This document shows positions 7,722 to 16,358 of a stretch of 64,000 bases of DNA, in pieces. The notes below the pieces were generated by a model. That model did not search any database and was not told the origin of the DNA. It saw nothing but the letters and a program-made list of their open reading frames with translations. Position numbers and translations under genes: made by a program. The stretch is from contig NZ_PVRV01000015.1 of NCBI RefSeq assembly GCF_003012345.1, forward strand, positions 124,001-188,000. The letters are read 5' to 3'. Every line of letters begins with the position of its first letter. The first letter of the stretch is position 1. This DNA is from Phytohalomonas tamaricis (GTDB lineage Bacteria > Pseudomonadota > Gammaproteobacteria > Pseudomonadales > Halomonadaceae).

Positions 7722-8597
7722 TCAGGTCGTCGGCCGCGCCTTGATCGCCACGCGCCGCTCGTGCAGTGCGATCGCCACGCCGCTGGCGATGATCAGCGCC
7801 GCGCCGATAAATACCCAACTGTCAGGCACTTCGCCCCACAGCCACCAGCCCAGTACTACCGCCCAGATCATCGCCGTATAGTCGAAAGGGGCAGCCAGCG
7901 CTGCCGGCGCGTAGCGAAACGCCAAGGTAAGACACGACATAGCGGCGGCGCCGAGCAGCCCGGCGGCACAAAAGCCCAGCCAATGCAGCGGCTGCGGCGT
8001 GTGCCATACGCTGGGCAGCAGTACGGCACAGACCAGCATCGGTACCAGGGTGGCGTAAAACACCATCGCCCACAGGTTCTCCTTGCTGCCGTAACGCCGC
8101 GCCGTGATCATCATCAGCGCGTAGCAGACCGCTGCGCCGATCACGATCAGTGCGCCCCATTGAAAACCCGCCGCGCCGGGACGCACCACGATCAATACGC
8201 CAACGAATCCGACCAGCGAGGCGATCAGCGGCACCCTGTCGACGCGCTCGTTGAGCAGCGGCCCCGACAATAGCGCGACAAACAGCGGCGCGGCGAAGGC
8301 AATGGCGGTGGTCTCCGCCAGCGGCAGCAGGGTCAGCCCGGTAATGAAGCAGAACATGGTGGCGGTGAAGATCAGCCCGCGCAGCAGATGTACCCCCGGC
8401 CGCCGCGTCCTGAGCGTCTGCCAGCCGCCGTTGAAACGCGCCAGCAGTGCGATCAATGGCAGCGAAATCAGGGTACGGAAGAAGATGATTTGGATCGGGT
8501 CGTAGCTGGCGCCCAGCCACTTCGAGAGCGCATCGCCCAGCGCCAGGCACAGCACGCCCGCACACATGATCAGAATTCCCAGCAATGACGAAGACAT
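7722..8597 (-). CDS. EamA/DMT-family transporter
   Basis: 291 residues from the ATG at 8597, chosen because AGAGGTGA lies just before it; a longer frame to 8690 has no such signal. Ten hydrophobic segments form two EamA repeats: GDALSKWLGASYDPIQIIFFR in the first and TLAFRYAPAALAAPFDYTAM in the second. Inner-membrane exporter of small metabolites (often amino acids or nucleotides in this family); the substrate is unknown. The LysR gene lies upstream on the same strand, 372 bases away. GC-rich, so it lies beyond the AT-rich island. Confidence 0.88.
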   Translation of the reverse strand: MSSSLLGILIMCAGVLCLALGDALSKWLGASYDPIQIIFFRTLISLPLIALLARFNGGWQTLRTRRPGVHLLRGLIFTATMFCFITGLTLLPLAETTAIAFAAPLFVALLSGPLLNERVDRVPLIASLVGFVGVLIVVRPGAAGFQWGALIVIGAAVCYALMMITARRYGSKENLWAMVFYATLVPMLVCAVLLPSVWHTPQPLHWLGFCAAGLLGAAAMSCLTLAFRYAPAALAAPFDYTAMIWAVVLGWWLWGEVPDSWVFIGAALIIASGVAIALHERRVAIKARPTT

Positions 8598-8969
8598 GCT
8601 CACCTCTCTGTCGCGGCGCACTACAACGGGACTGTCGCGGCGCCGGATACAACCGCCCGGTAGTGCTGCGAGCATAGTCAAAATGATCATGCACGGCGAC
8701 GGTGCATGTAGGCATGCTCACTCAGCATGGCTTGAACGTTAATGGCAAAGCGATGTCGCGTATCAAAGGCAACCCGCTGGGGACGCGGCACGACACTTAT
8801 GATGACTGGTGGCGCCTGCTCGGTACGCATGTACGCCAGCCCCCCGGCACTGCCAGTGTGCATGGCAGCGTCTGGACACGGTGGGAGGATGACGCCAGCT
8901 ACCGGCCAGAGAATCTCAGCAAGCGCTGAGCGCACATCAGAAGATATGCTGGACGTGGCGTATCGGCAT
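8598..8969. other. Intergenic region between the LysR and EamA genes
   Basis: 372 bases. Short frames on both strands (for example 8702-8929 plus and 8687-8935 minus) lack recognisable domains. A small hairpin CATGCAC-7-GTGCATG lies at 8688-8708, about 90 bases before the EamA start, and could be an operator. Nothing else seen. Confidence 0.4.
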
Positions 8970-9893
8970 TCATGCCTCAGAGAGTGATGCCAAGCCTTCC
9001 CGGGCGCGAATCAGCGTGGTGAGCTGATTGAGGCCGGGCTGGGTCTGCTTGCGGCTTGAGTAGTACATCTGAAACCCTGGCCCGGTCGATGCCCATTCAT
9101 CCATTACGATTTCCAGCGAACCGCGCTGAAGTTCAGCCTTCACGCGCCGTTCCAGCAGGTAGGCAAGGCCAACGCCATTCAATGCTGCCTCTATCGTCAA
9201 GTCCGTATCGTTGACGGAGAAGGGACCCTGCACTTCCAACCTGAGCATGGCATCATCATCGCCCAGCTCCCACTTAAACGGTGAGTTATTGCCCAACCGC
9301 ACGCCAATACAGGCGTGCGTCAGCAGGTCATCAGGATGCTGCGGCCTACCGTGACGCGCCAGATAAACAGGCGAGGCGACTACCACCCAACGTAGCGGCG
9401 GCGTCAGCGCCACCGTGACCATATCTTCCGGCACCGTGTCGCCATAGCGAATCCCGGCATCGAATCCCTCCGCGATGATATCCACGGGCCGGTCTTCAAC
9501 GGCTGCGGCTAGCTGTACATGCGGATAGGCCTCGGCAAATTCGAACAGCACAGGCCCAATCAAAAGCTTGGCCGCATCACGCGGCACATTGAGGCGCAGC
9601 TCGCCCACTGGCTGGGTTCTGAAAATTTCCAGTTCACCCAGCGCTTCACCGATATGCTGAAACCCTTCTTCAAGCTTTTGTGCCAAGGTTATCCCTATCG
9701 GCGTCGGCACTACCGTCCTGTTCGTCCGGTTGAGCAAGCGGACACCGAGTTTCTCTTCCAGCTTGGTGATCTTGTGACTGAGCGCCGAAGTCGTTACGCC
9801 ATGTTCGATGGCTGCAGCCTTGAAGCTGCGCCGGCGTACGATCGTCGTGAAGACATTAAGATCCGCTAGATCAGACCGGGAAAATGCGGGCAT
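8970..9893 (-). CDS. LysR-family transcriptional regulator
   Basis: 307 residues. N-terminal winged helix-turn-helix at about 6-65, with the family pattern FTTIVRRRSFKAAAIEHGVTTSALSHKITKLEEKLGVRLLNRTNR, and a C-terminal periplasmic-binding-like effector domain (LRLNVPRDAAKLLIGPVLFEF onward). The ATG at 9893 is preceded by GGAA. It resembles the subgroup that controls efflux or oxidoreductase genes. Target unknown: the EamA gene downstream, or the plus-strand RNA/binding-protein unit that begins about 100-500 bases on its other side, are the candidates. Confidence 0.92.
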   Translation of the reverse strand: MPAFSRSDLADLNVFTTIVRRRSFKAAAIEHGVTTSALSHKITKLEEKLGVRLLNRTNRTVVPTPIGITLAQKLEEGFQHIGEALGELEIFRTQPVGELRLNVPRDAAKLLIGPVLFEFAEAYPHVQLAAAVEDRPVDIIAEGFDAGIRYGDTVPEDMVTVALTPPLRWVVVASPVYLARHGRPQHPDDLLTHACIGVRLGNNSPFKWELGDDDAMLRLEVQGPFSVNDTDLTIEAALNGVGLAYLLERRVKAELQRGSLEIVMDEWASTGPGFQMYYSSRKQTQPGLNQLTTLIRAREGLASLSEA

Positions 9894-10003
9894 AGGAGTT
9901 CCGTGTCGGGGCTAAACGCTTCGTTGAACAGGCTTCAACCGATTCTCGCATAAAAGTCGCCATCTTGATGTTACGCTGCTTTCACTACTTACCTACTTAT
10001 CCC

Positions 10004-10154
10004 CTTCAGACCTGTTTGTCTGAAGAGCGTCACACATGAAACCACAGGCGTTTCGCCAAGCAAAACCGTAAACCATTCGCATGACAAGCCATCAAGGATG
10101 ACGGCTTGGTAGTTCCCGCCGCAGGTGAAGGATCGCCTTGCAGCGGTTTTTTTT
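10004..10154 (+). ncRNA. Candidate structured small RNA ending in an intrinsic terminator
   Basis: On the plus strand: CTTCAGAC/GTCTGAAG (8 bp, 10004-10025), GGCG/CGCC (10047-10057), CAAGCC/GGCTTG (10085-10108), then a CCGC...GCGG stem followed by eight T (10147-10154). TTGATG at 9965 with TACTTA about 15 bases on could be a weak promoter, placing the RNA start near 10000. No plus-strand gene precedes the terminator. It could be a free small RNA or an attenuated leader for the gene at 10413. It does not match any riboswitch class I can recognise. Confidence 0.35.
10116..10154 (+). terminator. Intrinsic terminator in the 10.1-kb intergenic region
   Basis: CCGC-C-GCAGG pairs with CCTTGC-A-GCGG (small bulge), followed directly by TTTTTTTT. 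There is no annotated plus-strand gene in front of it, which points to a non-coding transcript or an attenuator. Confidence 0.6.
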
Positions 10155-10412
10155 ATCCCCACCCCAGCATGTGGCATTCACACATTTGTGCGCATCTATC
10201 ACACAAAAGTGCCTTTATCTGCCTCCGGTATTTGCCCTCACATACTCTTGAGCTGCGCTCGATTCCTACTGGCTGTAAACGGCGAAAAGCATTCTCGCTC
10301 ACCTGATATTCGCAGGCATGAATATAACCGCATAACTTTCCATCTTGCGATGCGCTGAGTAGGATCAATCGTTTTATTACTTATCCACCCCATAACGATA
10401 ACGAGATATGCC

Positions 10413-11222
10413 ATGAAAAGAGCATTGACGTCTGTCCTGATCGCAGGAATTTTTTTCTCCGGCAGCGCCCTGGCGCGTATTCCGGATACGGTGCGTATCG
10501 CAATTGAAGTCCCCTACAAGCCTTTCGTCGAGCGCGCCCCCGACGGCAGCCTGACCGGGTTCGAGATCGACCTGGGAGATGCCCTGTGTGAACGAGCCAA
10601 GCTGGACTGCGAATGGGTTGAGCAGAACTGGGACGGCATCATCCCTGGCCTGCTGTCACGCAAGTACGACGCCATCTTGTCATCGATGGCGATTACGCCG
10701 GAGCGGGAAAAGCAGGTGTTGTTCTCGATTCCCTACTACAACAATCCCAACATCTTCATCACCGCACGCCATCGCCAGATCAACTTCGACGACAAGGCCT
10801 CCCTCAAGGGGCTGACGATAGGCGTTCAGCGCGGCACGATTCGCGATATCTACGTCAGCACGCACTACGCCGATACCTTCGATATCCGCCGCTACGCGTC
10901 CTCGCAGGAAGCCGACAATGATCTCAAGGCCGGCCGAATCGACCTGATCATGGAAGACTTCGGCATCGCCGTGGATACCCTCGACTTCCGTGGCGAAGAT
11001 AGCCCCTACAAGCAGGTCGGCCCTTCTCTCAAAACGCCGACCAACATCTTTGGCAAGGGCGTGGGCATGGCCTTTCGAAAGCGTGATAAAGACTTGGCGG
11101 CAAAATTCGACCAGGCGATTGAATCGATCTACGCCGATGGCACCTATTACCGCCTGATGGACAAGTATTTCGATTACGATATTTCGACACCGCCCGAAGG
11201 TGTTGCCCCACCGCAGCAGTAA
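10413..11222 (+). CDS. Amino-acid-type extracellular solute-binding protein (family 3)
   Basis: 269 residues with a signal peptide (MKRALTSVLIAGIFFSGSALA-R). The family-3 bacterial binding-protein signature GFEIDLGDALCERAKLDCEWV lies at about 49-68, followed by the ligand-contact stretch SSMAITPEREKQVLFSIPYY. It would capture a polar amino acid or related small ligand in the periplasm. No ABC permease or ATPase gene is next to it, so it may feed a transporter encoded elsewhere. The next gene, 66 bases on, is an aspartoacylase-like amidohydrolase, suggesting an N-acyl amino acid as the possible ligand (inference). Confidence 0.9.
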   Translation: MKRALTSVLIAGIFFSGSALARIPDTVRIAIEVPYKPFVERAPDGSLTGFEIDLGDALCERAKLDCEWVEQNWDGIIPGLLSRKYDAILSSMAITPEREKQVLFSIPYYNNPNIFITARHRQINFDDKASLKGLTIGVQRGTIRDIYVSTHYADTFDIRRYASSQEADNDLKAGRIDLIMEDFGIAVDTLDFRGEDSPYKQVGPSLKTPTNIFGKGVGMAFRKRDKDLAAKFDQAIESIYADGTYYRLMDKYFDYDISTPPEGVAPPQQ

Positions 11223-11288
11223 TGAGCAGGGCCACAGGGTGGCCCCACTCGTTCAGATCAAGTCTCGTTTCGACCCAGAGAATACCGC

Positions 11289-12407
11289 GTGAAACACGAC
11301 ACCACTCCGCTTCTTTCTGCCGTGCCTGGCACGGCGCGTACCCTTGATAGCTTTCGTTTCGGCCCGGCCGATGCCGAAAAGCGCGTATACATTCAGGGTG
11401 CGCTGCACGCTGACGAGCTGCCCGGCATGCTGGTCGCCTGGACCCTGAAGCAGCGCCTGAACGCCTTTGATGAGGCGGGACTGCTGCGCGCCGAAGTGAT
11501 CGTCGTGCCGGTGGCCAACCCGATCGGGCTCGATCAGCAGCTGATGGATGTCCCGCTGGGGCGCTACGATTTCGAATCGCTGGCCAACTTCAATCGCCAT
11601 TTCGCCGATGTCAGCGACGCCATTGCCGAAGGTCTGGAACCGCTACTCAGCGATGATGCCGCCCACAACCAGCGCGTGATTCGCGAGCGCTTTTACAGTG
11701 CACTGGGGGCGATCACCCCCGCCAATGCTTACGAGCATCAGCATCTGGTGCTCCAACAGTTGGCCTGTCGCGCTGATTACGTGCTCGATCTGCACTGCGA
11801 TTTCGAAGCCGTGCCGCATCTCTATACCACCCCAAACGCTTGGCCCACCTTCGAGCCACTGGCACGCTATATCGGCTCAATGGCGCAGCCACTTGCCGCC
11901 GACTCGGGCGGTCAGTCCTTCGATGAATGTTTCACACTGGTGTGGGAGCAGCTTCGCACTCGCTTCGGTGACCGTTACCCGATCCCCTACGGCACCGCCT
12001 CCGTTACCGTGGAGCTGCGCGGTCAGGGCGATGTCGACTACACGCTGGCCGAGCAGGACAGTGACGCCATTCTCAACTGGATGCGCCATCACGCGTTGAT
12101 CGACGAGCCTGCGCCTGCGCTACCGGACTTGCTGTTTCCTGCCACCGAGCTGTCTGCCATGGAGTTTTTGAAGGCGCCGGCCGGCGGGCTACTGGTCTTT
12201 CACGTTGCCCCCGGCACCGAAGTGCATAAAGGTCAGCGGATCGCCGATATCATCGACCCGATTAGCGACGAGGTTCACCCCGTTACCGCCACACAGGCCG
12301 GCATGCTCTACGCCAGAAACCAGCGTCACATGGCGACACGCGGCATGATCGTCGCTGACATTGCCGGTTTTGATGCCAAGCGCAGCGGTTACTTACTAGC
12401 GCCCTAG
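11289..12407 (+). CDS. Succinylglutamate desuccinylase/aspartoacylase-family protein
   Basis: 372-residue zinc amidohydrolase/carboxypeptidase-like protein. Zinc ligands are visible as H40 and E43 in GALHADELPG and a third His at about 168 in LDLHCDFE, the family's H-x2-E...H arrangement. The C-terminal third (from about 290: GGLLVFHVAPGTEVHKGQRIADI) resembles a lipoyl-like beta-barrel often present in this group. It would deacylate an N-acyl amino acid in the cytoplasm. Probable operon with the preceding binding-protein gene. It could be related to DoeB-type deacetylases of ectoine breakdown, but no doeA is seen here. Confidence 0.85.
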   Translation: MKHDTTPLLSAVPGTARTLDSFRFGPADAEKRVYIQGALHADELPGMLVAWTLKQRLNAFDEAGLLRAEVIVVPVANPIGLDQQLMDVPLGRYDFESLANFNRHFADVSDAIAEGLEPLLSDDAAHNQRVIRERFYSALGAITPANAYEHQHLVLQQLACRADYVLDLHCDFEAVPHLYTTPNAWPTFEPLARYIGSMAQPLAADSGGQSFDECFTLVWEQLRTRFGDRYPIPYGTASVTVELRGQGDVDYTLAEQDSDAILNWMRHHALIDEPAPALPDLLFPATELSAMEFLKAPAGGLLVFHVAPGTEVHKGQRIADIIDPISDEVHPVTATQAGMLYARNQRHMATRGMIVADIAGFDAKRSGYLLAP

Positions 12408-12464
12408 CGCTAGCGACAGCAAACCTTATCCTCGAACGTGGCCGCCTGCCGCCAAGGACAGTCC

Positions 12465-12944
12465 ATGATAGCGATTCGCCCGGCCACGCCCGAGGATATT
12501 CCTGCCCTATGGGCGCTCAGAACCCGCGCCGTGCGGGTGACCTGCGCCGCGCACTATTCTCATGACGAGATTGCCTGCTGGACCTCGCTTCCCGCGCCGG
12601 AACATTCCTATCGGATGATGATCGAAGAAGGCAGCGCACTGGTCGCCGAAGAAGCGCGTTGCCCGCTTGGCTACGCGCTGCTCAAGCTGGCACGTGGTGA
12701 AGTTGAAGGTTTTTTCGTTGATCCCGACCACGGTCGGCGCGGCGTCGGCACGCGATTGCTCAAGGCGCTGGAAGAAATTGCCCTCGCCCACGGCCTGCGC
12801 TGGCTCAAGCTGTTTGCCGCGCTGAATGCGGTGGCGTTCTATCGGGCCAACGGCTTTACGGCGATCCGTGCCGAGCGCTTCCCTCACCCCAGCGGCGTCA
12901 CGCTCGATTGCGTCTACATGGAAAAGCCGCTTCAGCACGGCTGA
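12465..12944 (+). CDS. GNAT-family N-acetyltransferase
   Basis: 160 residues from the ATG at 12465, preceded by AAGGAC; a frame reaching 12438 has no such site. Contains the GNAT acetyl-CoA loop FVDPDHGRRGVGTRLLKALE (about 92-111) and the following beta-strand/alpha region LKLFAALNAVAFYRANGF. Acceptor unknown. It follows the aspartoacylase-like gene by 57 bases on the same strand, so the two may be co-transcribed. Confidence 0.9.
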   Translation: MIAIRPATPEDIPALWALRTRAVRVTCAAHYSHDEIACWTSLPAPEHSYRMMIEEGSALVAEEARCPLGYALLKLARGEVEGFFVDPDHGRRGVGTRLLKALEEIALAHGLRWLKLFAALNAVAFYRANGFTAIRAERFPHPSGVTLDCVYMEKPLQHG

Positions 12945-13002
12945 CAACTTGCTAGCCGAGCGCCCCGCTACGATTTTGCGTGTCTGCTCTTGATAATCTA
13001 CC

Positions 13003-13015
13003 CTTTAGACTAAAG
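13003..13015. promoter_or_regulatory. 13-bp perfect palindrome upstream of the MFS gene
   Basis: CTTTAG-A-CTAAAG lies 85-97 bases before the MFS start, in a promoter-like position. It could be the operator of a local regulator; the regulator is not identified. Confidence 0.35.
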
Positions 13016-13099
13016 TTATAGACATAAGCGCTTTTCGGCTGAACCCGGCTTCGGCCCGATGTACTGCGTACAACTCCAACGTATTAACACGCAAGGAGG

Positions 13100-14401
13100 A
13101 TGGCATTGCGGGCTTTACTGCATCCTGTCCGTTCCGTGCTGTGGAGTGTCGCGCTCCTCCTACTCGGTAACGGTCTCATCAACACCCTTTTGACGCTGCG
13201 CGGTACCAGCGAAGGGTTTTCCACGTCGCTGCTCGGCATCATCATGTCCGGCTATTTTGTCGGTTTCGTCTGCGGCACCTGGGTCAGCAGCCGGCTGATT
13301 CGACGCATGGGCCATATTCGTACGTTCGCTTTCTGCGCGGCGCTGTGCGCCTCTGGTGCGCTGCTTCACGTCATCTTCGTCAATCCGTGGGTGTGGCTGG
13401 CGCTGCGCTTCGTTTACGGCCTGTCATTCGTGACGCTGATGACCGTGATCGAGAGCTGGCTCAACAGCAAGGCCGCCTCTCATGAGCGTGGGCGCATCTT
13501 CGCCATGTACATGCTGGTCAACCTCGGTGCGATTGCCGTAGCCCAGCAGATCCTGCGCCTCGACACCTCCGAAGGCTTTTTGCTGTTCGCGCTGACCGCG
13601 ATTCTGATCAGTTGGGCACTGCTACCGATCACCATGACCCGGCGGCCACAACCAACGATTCCCGACCGTCCCAAGAGCAGCCTTAAAGCATTGATTGGCT
13701 TCGCGCCGATGGCCGTTGCCGCATCGGCACTGTCAGGGCTGGCGATGGGAGCCTTCTGGGCAATGACCCCGGTCTATGCCAAGCAGCTTGGCTTCGATAA
13801 CGGCGGGATTGCGATGGTGATGAGTATCACCATTCTCGGCGGCGCGCTGCTGCAGATTCCGATTGGGCGTTTTTCCGACAAGCACGACCGCCCACGGGTG
13901 CTGACTTACGTCACCATCGCTGCAGCTGTTCTCGCCGCGCTGATGCCATTGGCACCTAACCAGATGGCACTGATGGGCTTGTTCTTCGTGTGGGGCGGGC
14001 TGTCGTTCTCGCTCTATCCGATTGCCGTCGCCCAGTTAATCGACCAACTTCATCCCGATGAAGTCGTCTCCGGCTCGTCCGACATGCTGGTCATGCAGGG
14101 AGCCGGTAGTGCCGTTGCCCCTATCGCTGCGGGCTTCATTATGCACCTGTTCGGCGCTCAGGCCTTGCCGCTTTACATCGCCTGCGTACTGGCGCTACTC
14201 GGCGGCTTCGCGATCTACCGTCGCCATCGCGTATCAACGTTGGTGACGGGTGAAACGGCGCACTTCGAGCCGTTGGTCCAGACCAGTGCCCAAGGCATGG
14301 AGATGATCTTCGACGACACGCAGCCCGACCTGTTCGATGATCCTACCTTTTACGAGGAACACGAACGGCGGCGCATTATCGACGCGGTCATGCACGGCTG
14401 A
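13100..14401 (+). CDS. MFS transporter, YcaD-like
   Basis: 433 residues with 12 membrane segments. It shows the loop 2-3 motif GTWVSSRLIRRMGHIRTFAF and GRFSDKHDRPRVL between the two halves, typical of MFS exporters of the YcaD/UMF type, and a soluble acidic C-terminal tail of about 50 residues. Start choice is interesting: AAGGAGG abuts the ATG at 13100, whereas an in-frame TTG at 13106 has it at ideal spacing, so translation may begin at the TTG (two residues shorter). Substrate unknown. Confidence 0.9.
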   Translation: MALRALLHPVRSVLWSVALLLLGNGLINTLLTLRGTSEGFSTSLLGIIMSGYFVGFVCGTWVSSRLIRRMGHIRTFAFCAALCASGALLHVIFVNPWVWLALRFVYGLSFVTLMTVIESWLNSKAASHERGRIFAMYMLVNLGAIAVAQQILRLDTSEGFLLFALTAILISWALLPITMTRRPQPTIPDRPKSSLKALIGFAPMAVAASALSGLAMGAFWAMTPVYAKQLGFDNGGIAMVMSITILGGALLQIPIGRFSDKHDRPRVLTYVTIAAAVLAALMPLAPNQMALMGLFFVWGGLSFSLYPIAVAQLIDQLHPDEVVSGSSDMLVMQGAGSAVAPIAAGFIMHLFGAQALPLYIACVLALLGGFAIYRRHRVSTLVTGETAHFEPLVQTSAQGMEMIFDDTQPDLFDDPTFYEEHERRRIIDAVMHG

Positions 14402-14428
14402 CATGCATCAATAACCGCCAACCCAACA

Positions 14429-14460
14429 CGCCCCGATGCCTTAACGTCGGGGCGTTTTTT
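14429..14460 (+). terminator. Intrinsic terminator after the MFS gene
   Basis: CGCCCCGA pairs perfectly with TCGGGGCG across a 10-nt loop, followed by TTTTTT, 28 bases after the stop codon. Confidence 0.9.
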
Positions 14461-14566
14461 ATGGAATGGGAAATTGTTCCTATAGTGATAGGTAATACCG
14501 CTAAAAGACGCGTGGGTTAGCGCCAATGATGACTTACGCCACATTCAGCTATCGGGAGAGATAGGC

Positions 14567-15061
14567 ATGACCAGATCGAGCAACCTTCTATGGGGCGCAC
14601 TCGCCCTTGGCGTGGTGACCGGCATGCGCAGCATGTTGGCCCCGACAATGACCAGCCTGGCACTCGCCAAACGCTCGGATATCGAAGACGCCGCAGAGCC
14701 AGCACGCACACTGGCTTCACCGCGCACGCGCTATGTGCTGATGCCGCTAGCCGCCAGTGAATTATTAGGCGATAAGATGCCCTTCGCCCCGGACCGCACA
14801 ATCGCGGCCTCGATGATAGCGCGCGCACTCTCGGGCGGAACGACTGCAGCAGCACTTGCTAGTGCGCAGCGCCAACCTATCCTTTTTCCGGCATTGATAG
14901 GGGCCACAGCTGCTTGTGTCTCCTCGAAAGTCGCAATCGACTTGCGCAAGCGTTATGGCAGCGCCAATGCATTCACCAACGCGACGCTGGGGTTCACCGA
15001 GGACTGTTTGGCGCTGGCTATCGGTAGCGCAGGGCTTAAGCGCGCCATGCGGGAGGATTGA
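14567..15061 (+). CDS. DUF4126-type small membrane protein
   Basis: 164 residues with a conserved N-terminal start WGALALGVVTGMRSMLAP and Gly/Ala-rich membrane helices, the pattern of DUF4126-like proteins of unknown function. AGAGATAGGC precedes the ATG. Stand-alone gene between a terminator and a long AT-rich gap. Confidence 0.65.
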   Translation: MTRSSNLLWGALALGVVTGMRSMLAPTMTSLALAKRSDIEDAAEPARTLASPRTRYVLMPLAASELLGDKMPFAPDRTIAASMIARALSGGTTAAALASAQRQPILFPALIGATAACVSSKVAIDLRKRYGSANAFTNATLGFTEDCLALAIGSAGLKRAMRED

Positions 15062-15486
15062 TCTTTAACGAGAGATGCGTCATTGATGTGGTAAGGCGAG
15101 CTGAAATTGATGACAGATTAACGATGTAAGACGCTTCGGCCCGGATAGGTCGGGGCATTTTATATGAGAGAAATTATTTCTGTAGTTATTTGTGATGACA
15201 TCGATAAAGGGTTTATTGGCTGGAATCAATTAGCACATACCCAAGCAGGCACTGAATAAAAAAGGATTTAACCATAAGCAAACATAAAGATGGCAACCAA
15301 TAAATGGCTGCATACAATCCAAAGCGGTCATTCCGGCATGTGCCGCTCACATGCTTATCTTTATCATGATGTCTAGACATATGTATTTTATTTTTGGCTA
15401 GAGAGTTGCTAGTAAGCATGTGCCGTGTTCAAGTCAATAAAGAGTAGATTAGTCTAGTTATTATTAAGCCTTAAGGAGAGTCAGAA
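15062..15486. other. AT-rich intergenic region before the orphan gene
   Basis: 425 bases. A 68-codon minus-strand frame (15213-15419) has no recognised features and no good ribosome-binding site. Only a weak 4-bp hairpin near 15140 was found after the DUF4126 gene. The region, with the following gene, stands out by low GC. Confidence 0.4.
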
Positions 15487-16266
15487 TTGATTGATGAGAG
15501 CAATCCGGCCGGAAGGCTTCATAAAATACTCGTATCAGCGAAGAGGTTTCCAGATCAGAAGAAGGTTAGGGAAGTTTGGGCCACAGTTCTGGCTGTAGAC
15601 AGTGATGATGCCATAGTTACTAAAGCTGTTGTTGAGCTCTACTCTCTTTCACACGAAATTCAGTCACTTATTAAAATGAATGATCAGCTTAATCACGAGC
15701 TATATTTAGCGTCATTTGTGGGAATTGATAAGGCTCTAATACCATTAAATCTTGGGACAAATTGGCAGGTAGTAAAAGTCCATCTAACCGATGAAGCTCT
15801 AACAAGGCTGCAGTTCTGCGCTGAAGAGCTTTCTAGATTTTATGCTGAAGAGTCTTTGTCTGAAGATGAGCTCAATGAAGTAATTCAAAAAACAGAAGCT
15901 CTTTTTGATGCTGTTTATAGTTCTTCACTTCCAGACTCGCTTAGACTCTCATTGCTCGAAGAAGTAGAGAGGCTAAGAAGTGCAATTACCATGTACAGAA
16001 TTAAAGGTGCAAAAGGGCTAAAAGAAGCGCTGCAAGGTACAATTGGTGCGGTAGTGGTAAACCAAGATGAGCTTAAGTTAGTCTCTAAGGATAATTATGA
16101 AGTAATTAAGCGACTTGGTGAGCTAATAGACAAAATGGATGCATTTACAGCTCGAGCCCTTAAGATTAAGAAACTAGTTAATCAGCCTATTCGTTATTTG
16201 CTGAAAAGAGCTTCAGAACCAGATCAGGAGCCTTTCAATGATGAAGACCAAGCTACAGAAGCTTAA
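15487..16266 (+). CDS. Uncharacterised 259-residue protein, AT-rich orphan gene with TTG start
   Basis: Begins at TTG 15487 with AAGGAGAG seven bases upstream; the only nearby ATG is out of frame, so the TTG is well supported. Mostly helical and soluble, no signal peptide or membrane segment, with likely coiled-coil parts (about 115-165 and 205-240) and an acidic tail. The start NPAGRLHKILVSAKRFPDQK...VWATVL resembles an uncharacterised family I have seen in accessory regions, but no function is known to me. Base composition (20 G/C in 15661-15720) is unlike the host genes on either side, a sign of transfer. Possible roles such as defence or stress are not supported by any motif. Confidence 0.8.
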   Translation: MIDESNPAGRLHKILVSAKRFPDQKKVREVWATVLAVDSDDAIVTKAVVELYSLSHEIQSLIKMNDQLNHELYLASFVGIDKALIPLNLGTNWQVVKVHLTDEALTRLQFCAEELSRFYAEESLSEDELNEVIQKTEALFDAVYSSSLPDSLRLSLLEEVERLRSAITMYRIKGAKGLKEALQGTIGAVVVNQDELKLVSKDNYEVIKRLGELIDKMDAFTARALKIKKLVNQPIRYLLKRASEPDQEPFNDEDQATEA

Positions 16267-16274
16267 AAAATAAT

Positions 16275-16295
16275 TTCAGCGGATAAGTCGCTGAA
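16275..16295. repeat. Stem-loop after the orphan gene
   Basis: TTCAGCG pairs with CGCTGAA around a 7-nt loop, 9 bases after the stop codon. No T-run follows, so its termination value is unclear. Confidence 0.4.
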
Positions 16296-16358
16296 TGCGG
16301 CATTATGTTAGATGTCTATGAATGACTGCCGATATATAGAATCACCCAGGCCTCCACA

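Larger units (their letters stand above)
9894..10412. other. Long leader/intergenic region between the LysR gene and the solute-binding protein gene
   Basis: 519 bases with no convincing coding region. The left half contains a series of hairpins ending in a strong terminator (see 10004-10154). The right half (10155-10412) should hold the promoter of the solute-binding protein gene; no clear -35/-10 pair was picked out by eye. Confidence 0.5.

Noticed and set aside
7822-8721. 299-codon frame overlapping the EamA gene
   Set aside because: Alternative frame of the same DNA; no membrane helices, while the overlapping frame gives a full EamA protein.
8687-8935. Overlapping short frames on both strands between the EamA and LysR genes
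   Set aside because: No ribosome-binding signals, no recognised domain and mutually exclusive frames.
15125-15165. Possible terminator after the DUF4126 gene
   Set aside because: The best pairing is only four base pairs, with a short T-run; too weak to list.
15213-15419. 68-codon minus-strand frame in the AT-rich gap
   Set aside because: No ribosome-binding site and no recognisable pattern; AT-rich DNA gives such frames by chance.
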